A DNA stretch of 64,000 bases from Cochlodiniinecator piscidefendens (GTDB lineage: Bacteria; Pseudomonadota; Alphaproteobacteria; Rhodobacterales; Rhodobacteraceae), in NCBI RefSeq assembly GCF_011326755.1, contig NZ_JAAOIE010000004.1, positions 62,001 through 126,000 of the forward strand, read 5' to 3'. Below, piece by piece: positions 8,891 through 16,949 of the stretch. The position numbers and the translations under genes are program-made. Every line of letters starts with the position of its first letter. Positions within the stretch are counted from its first letter, which is position 1. Under the pieces are notes generated by a model. It was not told the DNA's origin. It saw only the letters and a list, made by a program, of their open reading frames with translations, and did not search any database.

Positions 8891-10057
8891 TCACTCTGCA
8901 GACGGAAATGACAAAAGGTCCGCTTGCGTCAAAGAAAAGTCAGACAAAATCCAAGCCTTTTCAAGCCTTCTCAATTCTGCGCCCAGCGCAGGCCCCCTAA
9001 AATTAGGCATCAAATCGTCTGCACGGATAGGAAACTTGGCCTTGCTTGCTCTTTGAATTTCCATTGCAACACCCTCTCCCGGAGGGGTTTCAAACAAGGC
9101 AGCCCGCAGTCCGGTTAGGCCCAGCGCGAACTCCGTCCCATGACGATAAGCGGCCTCTGATATTGAGCCCATATTTTCAATCCAAATCCGAAACAAATCA
9201 AGACGCTTCGCTTCGTCCCGAGACAACCGCAACATTTCCAGATGGTTACACCCACCTAATACAGCAAGGCGGCGGATTGGATCAGGATCTAAACACAGTA
9301 TATTTTCGAAATGCACCAAAACTGGCAAAGCCTTGGCAGATGCCCCTTCAATGACCTGCGCCAATACGCCTGTTTGTTCCATCACAGCAACTGCTGGCGC
9401 CGGATCGGATGCCAACAATAGTTTTTTCATTTCCGCTCCGACGCGCTCTTTGGAAAGCTGGCCAATGCCATCCAGATTCTGCGCGCTGGCTGCTAATGCC
9501 TCTTCATCCAACCCGGCAGAGGGGTCGCCATACCAAGCGTGAAACCGAAAGAACCGCAAAATGCGCAGGTAGTCTTCCTTAATCCGGCGGTCGGCATCTT
9601 CGATAAACCGAAACTGCCGCGCCCTCAGATCAGGTAAACCACCTAACGGATCAAGCACTTGACCATTTGCATCCGCATAGAGCGCATTCATCGTAAAATC
9701 ACGGCGCAGCGCATCATCTTGAATATCCGTAGAAAACGAAACAACAGCACGCCGCCCATCTGTTTCCACGTCTTTTCTAAACGTTGTGATTTCATGTGGG
9801 ATGCTATCGGAAACCACGGTTATTGTTCCGTGTTCAATTCCCGTGGGAATAGATTTCAAACCCGCGTCAATCGCTAGATTAGAAACCATATCAGGCGTAG
9901 CATCGGTTGAAATATCAATGTCTGCGACAGGAGCATTCAGTAATTCATTGCGTACACATCCACCTACAAAATAGGCCTGATATCCCGCATCGGTCAGCAT
10001 CTTCATAACCTGCTGTGTCGCCGGTTCAGAGATCCAATCCCCCCCAATCACTGTCAT
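8891..10057 (-). CDS. CCA tRNA nucleotidyltransferase / poly(A) polymerase-type
   Basis: Adds or repairs the 3' CCA end of tRNAs. The 388-residue protein has the class II nucleotidyltransferase head: YFVGGCVRNELL (the GG-x-VR motif), then VADIDISTDATPD with the metal-binding D-x-D, and LRRDFTMNAL and YLRILRFFRFHAWYG of the neck region. The C-terminal body is of the alphaproteobacterial type, without an HD domain visible. It overlaps the upstream Nudix gene by 4 bases (10054-10057), making a three-gene unit hslO-nudix-cca. A terminator follows at 8829-8864. Confidence 0.92.
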   Translation of the reverse strand: MTVIGGDWISEPATQQVMKMLTDAGYQAYFVGGCVRNELLNAPVADIDISTDATPDMVSNLAIDAGLKSIPTGIEHGTITVVSDSIPHEITTFRKDVETDGRRAVVSFSTDIQDDALRRDFTMNALYADANGQVLDPLGGLPDLRARQFRFIEDADRRIKEDYLRILRFFRFHAWYGDPSAGLDEEALAASAQNLDGIGQLSKERVGAEMKKLLLASDPAPAVAVMEQTGVLAQVIEGASAKALPVLVHFENILCLDPDPIRRLAVLGGCNHLEMLRLSRDEAKRLDLFRIWIENMGSISEAAYRHGTEFALGLTGLRAALFETPPGEGVAMEIQRASKAKFPIRADDLMPNFRGPALGAELRRLEKAWILSDFSLTQADLLSFPSAE

Positions 10058-10653
10058 CTATATTGCTCCGCCAACGATCTGAGTATCCGTGCCGTCGCCC
10101 CCCATATGTAATAAGGACCATAAGGAACCGTATAATAGTATCGACGCGAACGTCGCCAATAGCGAGATTGCACTTTGTACTGTTCGGCGCAGAATAAATG
10201 ACCAATCGGCACACTAAAAATTTCCGCAACCTCCCCCGGTTCGGGGCGTAATCCTTCGGTATCCGAAACTAATGCTAGGACGGGCGTTACATTAAACCCC
10301 GTGACAGTTTCGTGCATAGGAAGTGTGCCAAGAACCTGCACATTTTCCCGTCTTAATCCGATTTCTTCTTCAGCTTCACGCAGAGCAGTGTCTATTGGTC
10401 CGCTATCAGCCTTATCCTGCTTCCCACCTGGGAACGCGATTTGACCTGGATGGTGCTTTAGGTGCGACGCGCGCTTGGTCAATATGACTTCGGCTTTATC
10501 ATCAACCACCTGAACTGCAACCAGAACCGCAGCGGGCCTTAGAATACGATCATCCGGTAAAACCAGTTCTGGATTCAGATCAAAATCAGAAGAAGCCGCG
10601 CCTGATTTCTCAAGCGCGGTTCGCAACTTTTGTTCTAGATCAACTTTCGTCAT
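10054..10653 (-). CDS. Nudix hydrolase, CoA pyrophosphatase type (NudL-like)
   Basis: The Nudix box is AFPGGKQDKADSGPIDTALR continuing into EAEEEIG, which matches the NudL/CoAse pattern (GGK-x-D plus TALREAEEEIGL), so the expected reaction is hydrolysis of CoA or an acyl-CoA to 3',5'-ADP and phosphopantetheine. I choose the ATG at 10653 (MTKVDLEQ), which overlaps the hslO end by 14 bases. A TTG at 10695 is possible but gives an atypical Arg-rich extension. The product is 199 residues. The C-terminus (YYTVPYGPYYIWGATARILR) is characteristic of the CoAse-like family. Co-transcription with hslO and cca is likely. Confidence 0.88.
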   Translation of the reverse strand: MTKVDLEQKLRTALEKSGAASSDFDLNPELVLPDDRILRPAAVLVAVQVVDDKAEVILTKRASHLKHHPGQIAFPGGKQDKADSGPIDTALREAEEEIGLRRENVQVLGTLPMHETVTGFNVTPVLALVSDTEGLRPEPGEVAEIFSVPIGHLFCAEQYKVQSRYWRRSRRYYYTVPYGPYYIWGATARILRSLAEQYR

Positions 10654-11641
10654 CCGGTTTGCTTTCCGCCTGAAATCCGACCGTCTTTGGATCAAGCGTA
10701 TAAGAAGAACCGCAAAACTGACAATCTGCTGTTACATTGCCGTCTTCCTTAGTCATGTAAGCAATGTCTTTCGCCGAATAAATCGACAAACTTTGACGAA
10801 CACGATCCTCAGAACACGTACAGCCAAATTTTACAGATTGCGGATCAAAAACACGGGGTTCCTCTTCGTGGAATAAACGAACCAACAATTCCGTTGGCTG
10901 AACAGATGGCCCGATGAGCTCCATTTCTTCTACGGAATCCAGCAGAATATTCGCGCGGTTCCAGTTTTCTTCTGCATCATCTGACAACAAATCACTGGCG
11001 TCCAAAACACCTTCTTCGCCGCTGCCACCTTCACCGGTTACAGATGGGGATGCTTTTGGCATATGCTGCAACATAACGCCGCCCGCACGCCATTTCTCAG
11101 GGCCACCCGCGATTGTGGATTTTCCAAACGTCAGCTGAAACCGCGTCGGCAACTGTTCAGATTGCGCAAAATACGTCTCAGCACATGCCGACAACGATCC
11201 ACCCGCAATAGGAGTAATCCCCTGATAAGGTTTCATCCCATTCCCTTGATCAATCAAAATGGCAAAATACCCTTTGCCAATCTGTTCAAACGGGGATTTT
11301 TCGGGATCAAGCCGCTCTTCGTCAAAGCTCGCATAAGCGCGCACTTGGCCTGGTTCGCCATCTGCTGACGGTCCATAATAGTCCGTTGCGATCAACCGAG
11401 CCGGCCCATCGCCACGCACTTGGATAGACAGCTTCCAACGTAATTTAATTGACTCACCAATCAGGGCAGTCAGCAACGCGGTTTCCGCAACCAAAGCTTC
11501 GATTTGGGCAGGGTAATTATGTTGTGCCAATACTGCATCAAGCACGCCATCTAAGCGCACAACCCGACCACGAATGTCGGAGCGATCCAGTTGGAAAGGG
11601 AGGACAGTATCGTCCCAAGCGATTTGTGTAGTTAATGACAT
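10640..11641 (-). CDS. hslO: Redox-regulated chaperone Hsp33
   Basis: A cytoplasmic holdase that is switched on by oxidation of a zinc-bound cysteine cluster. In the 333-residue product the cluster is complete: C274-T-C276 and C307-Q-F-C310 near the C-terminus, with the flanking FGCTCSEDRV typical of the family. The N-terminal domain carries GESIKLRWKLSIQVRGDGPA. It is the first gene of a minus-strand unit with a Nudix gene and cca, and is divergent from another Nudix gene at 11718 with a 76-base gap that should hold both promoters. Confidence 0.95.
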   Translation of the reverse strand: MSLTTQIAWDDTVLPFQLDRSDIRGRVVRLDGVLDAVLAQHNYPAQIEALVAETALLTALIGESIKLRWKLSIQVRGDGPARLIATDYYGPSADGEPGQVRAYASFDEERLDPEKSPFEQIGKGYFAILIDQGNGMKPYQGITPIAGGSLSACAETYFAQSEQLPTRFQLTFGKSTIAGGPEKWRAGGVMLQHMPKASPSVTGEGGSGEEGVLDASDLLSDDAEENWNRANILLDSVEEMELIGPSVQPTELLVRLFHEEEPRVFDPQSVKFGCTCSEDRVRQSLSIYSAKDIAYMTKEDGNVTADCQFCGSSYTLDPKTVGFQAESKPDDES

Positions 11642-11717
11642 GGGGTTTCCTTACGCGCTTTGCGGCGGCATACAGCAACTATATAGGGACAACAACGGCA
11701 GGTAAAAGAGGTGAAAC

Positions 11718-12155
11718 GTGATTAGACGGTTCGGAGAAGCACATCAAAGTGGTGTAAACTACACAAGACGCCCGGGAGCCTATGCAATTTTGCGCGATGG
11801 CCACGATCTTTTGCTCACAAAGTACCAAGCCGACTACGATGAATTGCAGCTCCCCGGAGGTGGAATCGATCCTGGCGAATCAGCTACTCAGGCGCTTCAT
11901 CGCGAAGTTATGGAAGAAACCGGTTGGCATATTGCCCGCCCACGTTTCTTTGGCACCTTCCGTCGATTTTGTTTCATGCCCGAATATGACCTCTGGGCTG
12001 AAAAGATTTGCCATATCTATACGGCACAACCCACCCGCAGAATATGCGCCCCAACTGAATCTGAACATTCGGCGGTTTGGGTGCCTATTACAGATGCAGC
12101 AGAGACATTAACCAACGCGGGCGATCGCCATTTCGTACAACGGCTGTTGGCTTAA
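11718..12155 (+). CDS. Nudix hydrolase
   Basis: A 145-residue single-domain Nudix protein. The box reads GGGIDPGESATQALHREVME followed by ETGW, so all catalytic Glu residues of G-x5-E-x7-REV-x-EE-x-G are present. Translation starts at a GTG with AGAGGTGAAAC in front. The start MIRRFGEAH and RPGAYAILRDGHDLLLTKY are typical of the short Nudix proteins found near hslO in related bacteria. The substrate is undetermined; nucleoside diphosphate derivatives are usual. It ends with a 4-base overlap with the convergent phosphatase gene. Confidence 0.88.
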   Translation: MIRRFGEAHQSGVNYTRRPGAYAILRDGHDLLLTKYQADYDELQLPGGGIDPGESATQALHREVMEETGWHIARPRFFGTFRRFCFMPEYDLWAEKICHIYTAQPTRRICAPTESEHSAVWVPITDAAETLTNAGDRHFVQRLLA

Positions 12156-13429
12156 TCTCCAAATTCCAGCAAGATTGCGGACACATCATCGGGGAAATCA
12201 GTTTCCCCGGAGAACGCACTCAGATCCCAAACGAGCGCTTCCAGCAGTTTTTGACCGTGCAGGGATTCGTTCCGACGCATTAACTCTTCGAAGCCTTCTT
12301 CTTCGAGCATATCGTTGTCCGCGTTGGGGCATTCCGTTACACCATCTGATGGAATAATGATGCGATCCCCTGAGGCCAACACAGTCCGGAATTCTTCGTA
12401 TTCTGCACCCTCGATTAAACCAACCGGAAGTCCGCCATTCCCCACAAATTCACAATCGCCATTTTTGCGTTGAACCAATGGATAAGGATGCCCAGCCTGC
12501 GCCATTACCATTTCCCCGGTTTCAAGGTCTAAATATCCAAGCAACAAAGTAAAATAGTGTTCTGTATCCATTTCCTCGAGAACAAGATCATTCAGAAGCG
12601 ATATCGACTGAGCGGGCGGGCGGGGAATATAGGCCCCTGGCGACACCTCTTTTATTGCGACATTCTGCTTGGGCGCGGCAGCGGACAAATAACCAGCCAA
12701 ACGCGCTGTCATAAGAGCAGACGAAATACCGTGACCGGACACATCAATCCCGTAAAACCCAATCTGAGTGTCATTGATCGGGAATGACCCAACCAAATCG
12801 CCGCCAACATGCCCGCTTGATCGTAAGATCATAGACAGTGTTGCAGGTCCAAATTTTTGATGACGGTCAGGAAGAAGCGATTGCTGTAGCTTTTTCGCCT
12901 CAACCAAATCGCGGTCCAGCGTATCGTAAAGCAGCTGAAGTTCTTTTAGAGTTTCAGAAACAAGCCGATTGGTTTCTTGCAAACGATGTTCCATCTGCAA
13001 AATTCGCTCACCCGCAGCAATACGGGCGCGCAGTTCGCTGGCATTCACCGGTTTCGTCAAAAAGTCATCGGCACCATTATCAAGGCCTAGCGCAACTTCG
13101 TCTTTTTCACTTTTCGACGTCAATAGGATAAAATAGCCGTAGGATGCACGATCAAGTTGTCTAAAAAGTTGACAGAACTCAATGCCATCCATTTCTGGCA
13201 TCATCCAGTCGCTGATCACAAGATCGATCGGCTCCTTTTTGCAAATTGCCAACGCTTCAGCGCCCGACGCAGCCTCAATAACATGATACCCCCACCTTTT
13301 AAGCGAAGCGAGCAATATTCGTCTTTGCAGTCGGCTGTCATCAACCAACAAAATAGATTTAATCGCCACATCCTGCGTGTCTAACTGAGGAGGCTTTTGA
13401 TCCAATAATTTCGGTGCGGTTTGCGCCAT
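12152..13429 (-). CDS. Response regulator fused to PP2C/SpoIIE-type phosphatase
   Basis: A 425-residue signalling protein. Residues about 24-140 are a receiver domain with D30-D31, phospho-acceptor D74 (VISDWMMPEMDG), T104 and K126 (FLTKPVNA). A probable coiled coil follows (about 140-180, MEHRLQETNRLVSETLKELQ), then a SpoIIE/RsbU-type PP2C phosphatase with GGDLVGSF, FYGIDVSGHGISSALMT and IIPSDGVTE carrying metal-binding Asp residues. It should dephosphorylate a Ser/Thr-phosphorylated partner, usually an anti-sigma antagonist, under receiver control. No such partner is visible next to it. A small Hpt protein is encoded divergently 155 bases away. Confidence 0.92.
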   Translation of the reverse strand: MAQTAPKLLDQKPPQLDTQDVAIKSILLVDDSRLQRRILLASLKRWGYHVIEAASGAEALAICKKEPIDLVISDWMMPEMDGIEFCQLFRQLDRASYGYFILLTSKSEKDEVALGLDNGADDFLTKPVNASELRARIAAGERILQMEHRLQETNRLVSETLKELQLLYDTLDRDLVEAKKLQQSLLPDRHQKFGPATLSMILRSSGHVGGDLVGSFPINDTQIGFYGIDVSGHGISSALMTARLAGYLSAAAPKQNVAIKEVSPGAYIPRPPAQSISLLNDLVLEEMDTEHYFTLLLGYLDLETGEMVMAQAGHPYPLVQRKNGDCEFVGNGGLPVGLIEGAEYEEFRTVLASGDRIIIPSDGVTECPNADNDMLEEEGFEELMRRNESLHGQKLLEALVWDLSAFSGETDFPDDVSAILLEFGD

Positions 13430-13584
13430 TTTCTGTTCCGTTTCTCTCTGTTGAATCAGAATTAGAACGAACAGATTAACAGGCCATGAAGTGTCAAATT
13501 GTAGCTATTTACCCCTTTTTTCTAAGCATTTGTTTACCTCAAATTTATAAGCTCAAAGCTGCACATCTAAGTTGGGGACAAAAG

Positions 13585-13917
13585 ATGATTGACTGGAAAA
13601 GAATAGAGGAACTCAAGGATGAAGTCGGCGCTGAAGACTTTGTCGAAGTCGCAGCTATTTTTCTAGAAGAGGTTGACGAAGTGGTAGATCGCTTAAGAGA
13701 AAACCCCAATCTAGAGACAATGGAAGCCGATATGCACTTTCTAAAAGGCAGTGCGTTAAATTTAGGTTTCGACGCGTTAAGTGTGTATTGCCAAGCTGGC
13801 GAAAAAGCCGCATCCAATGACGACGCGGCAACTATCGATCTTAGTCAACTGTTCGAAATCTACGATGCGTCCAAAGCTGAATTTTTGAGAGTTGAACAAA
13901 TAGAATTTGCGGCTTAA
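13585..13917 (+). CDS. Histidine phosphotransfer (Hpt) protein
   Basis: A 110-residue all-helical Hpt protein. The phospho-acceptor motif is M-H51-F-L-K-G-S-A, the canonical H-x-LKGS. I start it at the ATG at 13585 (MIDWKRIEELKD) with GGGGACAAAAG in front. The frame is open upstream to 13486, but that stretch encodes no domain. It is divergent from the receiver-phosphatase gene, so it may relay phosphate to D74 of that protein. This is inference from position and domain types. It overlaps the end of ilvA by 4 bases. Confidence 0.88.
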   Translation: MIDWKRIEELKDEVGAEDFVEVAAIFLEEVDEVVDRLRENPNLETMEADMHFLKGSALNLGFDALSVYCQAGEKAASNDDAATIDLSQLFEIYDASKAEFLRVEQIEFAA

Positions 13918-15161
13918 ATCAAAAACTCGGACAACGTATCGTCATCCGTAATATCGCGATAACCAAAACCCGCCTCATCCAGTCGGCCCAATAGTTTTGT
14001 AAAACTGTCTGCTTCTTTCGTTTCGATCCCAATAAGCACTGAACCAAAGTTTCGAGCTGACTTTTTAAGGTACTCGAACCGCGCAACGTCATCATCCGGC
14101 CCCAAAATATTCAAAAATTCCTTCAGTGCACCGGGACGTTGTGGCATCCGAAGAATAAAGTATTTTTTCACGCCCGTGTAGCGCAACGCGCGTTCTTTGA
14201 CCTCGGGCAGGCGTTCAAAATCAAAGTTCCCACCCGATGTCACACAAACAACTGTTTTTCCTTTGATTTCATCTTGTAAATCCACAAGTGCATCAACGGA
14301 CAGCGCCCCAGCAGGTTCTAGCACAATCCCCTCAACGTTGAGCATTTCCAGCATCGTTGTGCAGATACGGTTTTCTTCTGCCAAAATGACATCATCAGGC
14401 GAAATACCCTTAAGTGCAGCAAACGTTTTTTCGCCAATGCGGGCAACTGCAGCCCCGTCAACAAAACTATCAATCTGCTCCAAGGTCTTTGGTGCGCCAT
14501 TCAAAACAGCTTCGCGTAAACTGCCCCCTCCGGCAGGCTCAACAAAACTAAACTTAGTGTCTGGAGCCTCGGTTTTTAGATAAGATACAACACCCGCAGA
14601 CAGCCCGCCGCCGCCAACCGGCAAAATAACACGATCCGGCGCGCGGCCAAGTTGTGAAAACAACTCAACAGCGACGGAAGCTTGCCCTTCTATCACGTCA
14701 AAATCATCAAACGGCGATAGAAAATGCGCGCCCACTTCGCCGCAGTATGCCTGCGCTGACGCAAGGGTATCATCAAAATAATCCCCTATCAGGCGAATTT
14801 CTACATTATCCCCACCAAAGACTTGGGTTTTCATAACTTTCTGCTGCGGCGTCGTGACGGGCATGAAAATGACCCCACGTACGCCAAAATGACGACAGAT
14901 ATAAGCAACGCCTTGTGCATGATTTCCCGCACTCGCACAAACGAATACATCCTGATCCGGAGTGTTGGCCAAAACTTTGCGCATCGCATTAAAAGCACCG
15001 CGAATTTTATAAGACCGCACCGGTGACATATCTTCGCGCTTAAGCCAAATATCTGCGCCAAAACATTTTGATAGATGGTCGTTACGCAACAATGGCGTTG
15101 CAGGGAACACTTCGCGCATGGCTGCTGCAGCAACGCGGGCTTTTTTCGGAAAATCTGTCAT
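13914..15161 (-). CDS. ilvA: Threonine ammonia-lyase (threonine deaminase), ACT-like tail
   Basis: A PLP enzyme converting threonine to 2-oxobutanoate for isoleucine synthesis. The 415 residues include the PLP lysine motif SYKIRGAFNA, the ASAGNHAQGVAY loop and the glycine-rich PVGGGGLSAGV phosphate site. From about residue 335 onward there is a regulatory ACT-like domain (ILRMPQRPGALKEFLNILG), so this is the shorter single-ACT form rather than the 500-residue enterobacterial form. It is divergent from argG across 191 bases and convergent with the Hpt gene. Feedback control by isoleucine is probable for the family but not demonstrated by sequence. Confidence 0.93.
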   Translation of the reverse strand: MTDFPKKARVAAAAMREVFPATPLLRNDHLSKCFGADIWLKREDMSPVRSYKIRGAFNAMRKVLANTPDQDVFVCASAGNHAQGVAYICRHFGVRGVIFMPVTTPQQKVMKTQVFGGDNVEIRLIGDYFDDTLASAQAYCGEVGAHFLSPFDDFDVIEGQASVAVELFSQLGRAPDRVILPVGGGGLSAGVVSYLKTEAPDTKFSFVEPAGGGSLREAVLNGAPKTLEQIDSFVDGAAVARIGEKTFAALKGISPDDVILAEENRICTTMLEMLNVEGIVLEPAGALSVDALVDLQDEIKGKTVVCVTSGGNFDFERLPEVKERALRYTGVKKYFILRMPQRPGALKEFLNILGPDDDVARFEYLKKSARNFGSVLIGIETKEADSFTKLLGRLDEAGFGYRDITDDDTLSEFLI

Positions 15162-15215
15162 GCGCTAGGTGTGGCGCACACATGGGGGCCCTGCAAGTGA
15201 AGAAACGGCAGTTCT

Positions 15216-15253
15216 TGCTGTAAAACCCGACATTTCCTGCGAAAAACCCGATG
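15216..15253. repeat. Tandem direct repeat in the ilvA-argG divergent gap
   Basis: AAACCCGA occurs at 15223-15230 and at 15244-15251, exactly 21 bases apart, inside longer similar blocks (TGCTGTAAAACCCGAC and TGCGAAAAACCCGATG). Same-orientation sites two helical turns apart are a common operator arrangement. No regulator is implied by the sequence itself. Confidence 0.45.
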
Positions 15254-15352
15254 AACGCGCTGTCATATCCCAATTGGCCTTCGCTACGCTTGCTCTGACC
15301 GTAAAAACACGATAGTCGCGCAGCGATTACACTTATTTTCCCGGAGGCTCCT

Positions 15353-16576
15353 ATGTCCGCACCCAAGAAAGTCGTCCTGGCCTACTCTGGTGGTCTTGAT
15401 ACCTCGATCATCCTGAAGTGGCTGCAAACCGAATATGGTTGCGAAGTTGTGACCTTTACCGCTGACCTTGGTCAGGGCGAAGAGTTGGAGCCAGCGCGCC
15501 AAAAGGCAGAGTTGCTCGGCATTAAGCCAGAAAACATCTACATAGAAGACGTGCGCGAAGAATTTGTTCGTGATTTCGTATTCCCAATGTTCCGCGCGAA
15601 TGCTGTTTACGAAGGTCTTTACCTGCTGGGCACATCCATTGCGCGCCCGCTGATTTCTAAACGGTTGGTCGAAATTGCCGAAGAAACCGGTGCTGATGCC
15701 GTAGCGCACGGCGCAACAGGCAAAGGCAACGATCAGGTTCGCTTTGAACTTGCCGCTTACGCGTTGAACCCAGAAATCAAGGTGATCGCACCTTGGCGTG
15801 AATGGGATCTGACGTCGCGAACACGCCTGTTGGAATTTGCTGAACAAAACCAAATTCCAGTTGCAAAAGACAAGCGCGGCGAAGCCCCGTTTTCTGTGGA
15901 CGCGAACCTGCTGCACACTTCTTCTGAAGGCAAAGTTCTTGAGGATCCGGCTGTCGAAGCACCTGATTATGTATATCAGCGCACCGTACATCCAGAAGAC
16001 GCGCCAGACACACCTGAATTCATCGAAGTTGGATTTGAAAAAGGCGATGCTGTTTCCATCAACGGCGAAGCAATGTCACCCGCAACAATTCTGACCAAAC
16101 TGAACGAATATGGCGGCAAACACGGCTGCGGTCGTCTTGACCTTGTCGAAGGCCGCTTTGTTGGCATGAAATCCCGCGGCATCTACGAAACTCCGGGCGG
16201 CACATTGTTGCTAGAGGCACACCGCGGCATTGAATCCATCACCATGGATCGCGGCGCCATGCACCTCAAAGACGAACTGATGCCAAAATATGCAGAACTC
16301 GTTTACAACGGTTTCTGGTACAGCCCTGAACGCGAAATGCTTCAGGCTGCGATCGACGCATCACAAACCCACGTGACAGGCACCGTTCGTCTGAAACTTT
16401 ACAAAGGGTCTGTATCTTGCGTTGGCCGTTGGTCGGATCATTCGCTTTATTCAGAAGAGCACGTAACCTTTGAAGAAGATGCAGGCGCGTACGATCAAAA
16501 AGACGCTGCAGGCTTCATTCAATTACAAGCGTTGCGTTTGAAACTGGTTGCTATGCGCAACCGTCGGGTAAAGTAA
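15353..16576 (+). CDS. argG: Argininosuccinate synthase
   Basis: Joins citrulline and aspartate with ATP in arginine synthesis. The 407-residue product has the N-type ATP pyrophosphatase motif [29 protein letters not shown], and the downstream [12 protein letters not shown] and [15 protein letters not shown] signatures. The start at 15353 is supported by CCGGAGG 7 bases upstream. It is followed by a strong terminator and is not linked to other arginine genes. The divergent gap to ilvA contains a tandem repeat that may control one or both genes. Confidence 0.96.
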   Translation: MSAPKKVVLAYSGGLDTSIILKWLQTEYGCEVVTFTADLGQGEELEPARQKAELLGIKPENIYIEDVREEFVRDFVFPMFRANAVYEGLYLLGTSIARPLISKRLVEIAEETGADAVAHGATGKGNDQVRFELAAYALNPEIKVIAPWREWDLTSRTRLLEFAEQNQIPVAKDKRGEAPFSVDANLLHTSSEGKVLEDPAVEAPDYVYQRTVHPEDAPDTPEFIEVGFEKGDAVSINGEAMSPATILTKLNEYGGKHGCGRLDLVEGRFVGMKSRGIYETPGGTLLLEAHRGIESITMDRGAMHLKDELMPKYAELVYNGFWYSPEREMLQAAIDASQTHVTGTVRLKLYKGSVSCVGRWSDHSLYSEEHVTFEEDAGAYDQKDAAGFIQLQALRLKLVAMRNRRVK

Positions 16577-16602
16577 TACCAACCATATTCTGATTACCTT
16601 TA

Positions 16603-16630
16603 GGCCCGTAGCACCTGCTGCGGGCCTTTT
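16603..16630 (+). terminator. Intrinsic terminator after argG
   Basis: GGCCCGTAGCA pairs with TGCTGCGGGCC around a two-base loop with one mismatch, followed by TTTTGTTTT. It separates argG from the metal-sensor gene. Confidence 0.88.
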
Positions 16631-16647
16631 GTTTTGCCTACTTGAAG

Positions 16648-16666
16648 TATCCCCCCTAGGGGGATA
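16648..16666. promoter_or_regulatory. CsoR/RcnR-family operator
   Basis: TATCCCCCCTAGGGGGATA is an almost perfect palindrome with a C-tract and a G-tract flanked by AT. This is the operator form known for CsoR/InrS/FrmR-type tetrameric regulators, where the G/C tract gives an A-form-like helix. It ends 10 bases before the start of the sensor gene, so a bound repressor would cover the ribosome-site and promoter region. Confidence 0.8.
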
Positions 16667-16676
16667 GGATAAAGCA

Positions 16677-16940
16677 ATGGAACACCCGCATAAACACGCC
16701 AGCCATCCTGCAATATCCAAGCGTCTCAAGCGAGCTAACGGGCATTTAAACCGCGTCATCACAATGATTGATGAAGGCGCAGCCTGTCACGATATTGCAC
16801 AACAATTATATGCTGTTGAACGCGCGCTCACCAATGCAAAGCGCACGTTGATCCAGGAGCACATCGACCATTGCCTGGAGGAAAGCGCGACAAACAGCGC
16901 TTCGATCGAAACTTTCAAAGCCATAGCCAAATACCTTTAG
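16677..16940 (+). CDS. CsoR/RcnR-family metal-sensing repressor
   Basis: An 87-residue all-alpha DUF156 protein. Metal-ligand positions are C37, H62 and C66, the Cys-His-Cys set of copper-type CsoR sensors. RcnR (Ni/Co) would have His and FrmR Glu at the last position. The N-terminus adds H3, H5, H7 and H10, and H38 and H65 are adjacent, so a mixed or nickel/cobalt specificity is also conceivable. It should repress its own promoter through the palindrome at 16648-16666 and release it when metal binds. The gene is followed after 9 bases by an MFS exporter gene with a His-rich tail, the likely target. Confidence 0.88.
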   Translation: MEHPHKHASHPAISKRLKRANGHLNRVITMIDEGAACHDIAQQLYAVERALTNAKRTLIQEHIDHCLEESATNSASIETFKAIAKYL

Positions 16941-16949
16941 GGGCACGCC

